Source of the DNA: Fructilactobacillus cliffordii
GTDB lineage: Bacteria; Bacillota; Bacilli; Lactobacillales; Lactobacillaceae
NCBI RefSeq assembly: GCF_024029355.1
Contig: NZ_CP097117.1
Coordinates: 1,364,001-1,428,000, forward strand
Length of the DNA: 64,000 nucleotides
Reading direction: 5' to 3'
A program made the translations under genes and the position numbers. The notes beneath the pieces were generated by a model. That model saw only the letters and a list, made by a program, of their open reading frames with translations, searched no databases and was not told the origin of the DNA. Positions 62,536-64,000 of the stretch are shown here, one piece after another. The stretch's first letter is position 1. Every line of letters begins with the position of its first letter.

Positions 62536-64000
62536 GTGTTTTCCGCAAAATTCAAATGGACAGAAAAGCCCCAAACAGTAACTACGGAGTTAGTAGAATC
62601 GTTAAGTAACGAACTGGGATTACCGCAGTTAACCACTCAAATTCTGGTTAACCGCGGGTATACTGACCCGGAACAAATCAAACATTTTCTTGCTCCAGAT
62701 GAGTCTGATTTGTTGGCCCCAATGTTGTTACATGATATGGAAAAGGCCGTTCAGCGCATCCAAACAGCGATTGCTAACGAGGAACAGATTACAATTTATG
62801 GTGATTATGACGCAGACGGTTTGACTAGTACAGCGATTCTCTATGAAACGTTGCTAGAAATGGGGGCCAACGTTAATTACTACGTTCCGAACCGCTTTAG
62901 TGATGGTTATGGTCCGAATGTGGTTGCTTTTGAAAAGCTGATTGAAAATGGGACTTCGTTAATCGTAACCGTTGATAACGGAGTTGCGGGAAATGAGGCT
63001 ATCGATAGAGCTCGTGAACTTAAATGTGATGTGGTGGTTACGGATCATCACGAACTTCCCGAACAGTTGCCAAATGCAACTGCCATCGTGCATGCTGATT
63101 TGAGTCCTGATTATCCCTTCAAGGAATTATCGGGAGCGGGCATTGCCTTTAAGGTTGCAACCGCGCTCACGGATGAGATTCCACAAGAAAAGTTAGATTT
63201 GGCCGCCATTGGAACTATTGCTGATTTAGTGTCCCTCACTGGGGAAAATCGTGCTTTGGTTCAATTTGGGTTAAATGTCATTCATCTAACGGAACGGCCG
63301 GGCCTGAAAGCTCTGATCAAACAAGCAAAGCTCAAGTTAGAGCAGGTGGATGAGGAAAACATCAGTTTCCAAATTGCCCCGGCTTTGAACTCAATTGGCA
63401 GAATGGGTGAAGCCACTCCAGGGATTCAATTACTAACGACCGATGATGAGGCTACCGCAACCAAGCTCGCACAGCAAACCTTTAAAACCAATGAACACCG
63501 TAAGCAACTGGTCACGGAAATTACGGAGCAAGCTGAGCAGTTGGTTTCTAATCAAGCAGATCAGCCGGTGTTAATGTTGGTAGGATCTGATTGGCATGAG
63601 GGCGTGCTTGGAATTGTGGCTAGTCGGATTAAAGAGAAATTTCAAAAACCCACGATTGTTTTAACTAAAACAAAGAATGGGATAGTAAAGGGATCCGGTC
63701 GGAGCGTACCTGGTTTTGATTTGTTTCAGGCGCTTAATCCTGAACGTAATTTAATGGTCGCGTTTGGTGGTCATGAAATGGCGGTGGGATTGACGTTAGC
63801 TAGCGAACGTTTACCGGAGTTTCAACGACGGCTAGGAGAAACAGCTCGTCAGCAGGGCTTACAAACAAATCAACGCGCTGAGTTATCCATTGATTATTCA
63901 ATTCAACCAGATGACGTTAACCAAACGTTGTACGATAATTTACAGTTGTTAAGTCCCTTTGGGGTCGACAACGAAAAGCCCGAGTTTGCCATTCATCCTA
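62536..64000 (+). CDS. recJ: Single-stranded-DNA exonuclease RecJ, 3' end beyond window
   Basis: First 488 codons of the 5'-3' exonuclease used in recombination and repair. The DHH-family motifs are present: DYDADG at residues 90-95, VTDHHELP with D170-H172, and SGAGIAF; the DHHA1 nucleic-acid domain follows with GSGRSVPGFDLFQ and FGGHEMAVG. Expected full length is about 750-780 aa. The GTG at 62536 is 7 bases from GAGG; a TTG at 62533 is possible. The window ends inside the OB region. Confidence 0.95.
   Translation, partial: MFSAKFKWTEKPQTVTTELVESLSNELGLPQLTTQILVNRGYTDPEQIKHFLAPDESDLLAPMLLHDMEKAVQRIQTAIANEEQITIYGDYDADGLTSTAILYETLLEMGANVNYYVPNRFSDGYGPNVVAFEKLIENGTSLIVTVDNGVAGNEAIDRARELKCDVVVTDHHELPEQLPNATAIVHADLSPDYPFKELSGAGIAFKVATALTDEIPQEKLDLAAIGTIADLVSLTGENRALVQFGLNVIHLTERPGLKALIKQAKLKLEQVDEENISFQIAPALNSIGRMGEATPGIQLLTTDDEATATKLAQQTFKTNEHRKQLVTEITEQAEQLVSNQADQPVLMLVGSDWHEGVLGIVASRIKEKFQKPTIVLTKTKNGIVKGSGRSVPGFDLFQALNPERNLMVAFGGHEMAVGLTLASERLPEFQRRLGETARQQGLQTNQRAELSIDYSIQPDDVNQTLYDNLQLLSPFGVDNEKPEFAIHP

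Overview
The window looks like chromosome of a Lactobacillaceae bacterium (low-to-moderate GC Firmicute, order Lactobacillales). The evidence is a Bacillus/Lactobacillus-type dcw cluster (mraZ-rsmH-ftsL-pbp-mraY-murD-murG-divIB-ftsA-ftsZ-sepF-yggT-ylmH-divIVA), a T-box in front of ileS, paired RNase J1/J2, the RNA polymerase epsilon subunit gene rpoY, DUF1831 between a cysteine desulfurase and mnmA, and strong AGGAGG-type ribosome binding sites throughout. Species is not assigned. No tRNA, rRNA, CRISPR array, insertion sequence or prophage is seen. Nearly everything is core housekeeping DNA, and no stretch over 300 bases lacks a gene.

Layout. 1-4.9 kb: the end of an RluA-type pseudouridine synthase, a divergent CutC-like gene, trmL, ftsK, and two small membrane proteins (DUF4044, DUF3397). 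4.9-20.9 kb: the dcw cluster, headed by three GTGG repeats at 10-bp spacing that look like an MraZ operator, and ending with a T-box-controlled ileS. 20.9-25.8 kb: a cold-shock-like protein, a NUDIX hydrolase, mtnN, and the tRNA thiolation set (desulfurase, DUF1831, mnmA). 25.6-31.7 kb: a tiny ribbon-helix-helix-like protein, a histidine phosphatase, a TPR protein, recD2, a PRPP-synthetase paralogue and an aldo/keto reductase. 31.8-47.1 kb: a block whose order recalls the Bacillus subtilis rnjA-rpoY-def-pdh-yktA-typA-ftsW-ylbG-rsmD-coaD-ylbL region, but with the pdh operon absent and an LDH-like gene in its place, followed by the comE genes and holA. 47.1-55.5 kb: rpsT, rpsO, RNase J2, tuf, tig, clpX, engB. 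55.6-64 kb: a TetR/hydrolase divergent pair, uvrC, obgE, rnz, a LapA-like protein and the start of recJ.

Functionally the window joins cell-wall synthesis and septation (dcw, ftsW, ftsK), RNA processing and modification (RNase J1/J2, RNase Z, TrmL, RsmH, RsmD, MnmA), translation (EF-Tu, S15, S20, IleS, Def, TypA, Obg, EngB) and protein quality control (ClpX, trigger factor).

The most notable points are enzyme-like proteins that have lost catalytic residues: an LDH-fold protein without its Asp/Arg/His active site, and a PRPP-synthetase paralogue with altered catalytic and PRPP loops. Others are comEC split by an in-frame TAA, a division PBP that stops directly after the transpeptidase domain with no PASTA repeats, and a promoter-plus-terminator leader in front of typA that suggests attenuation or a small RNA.
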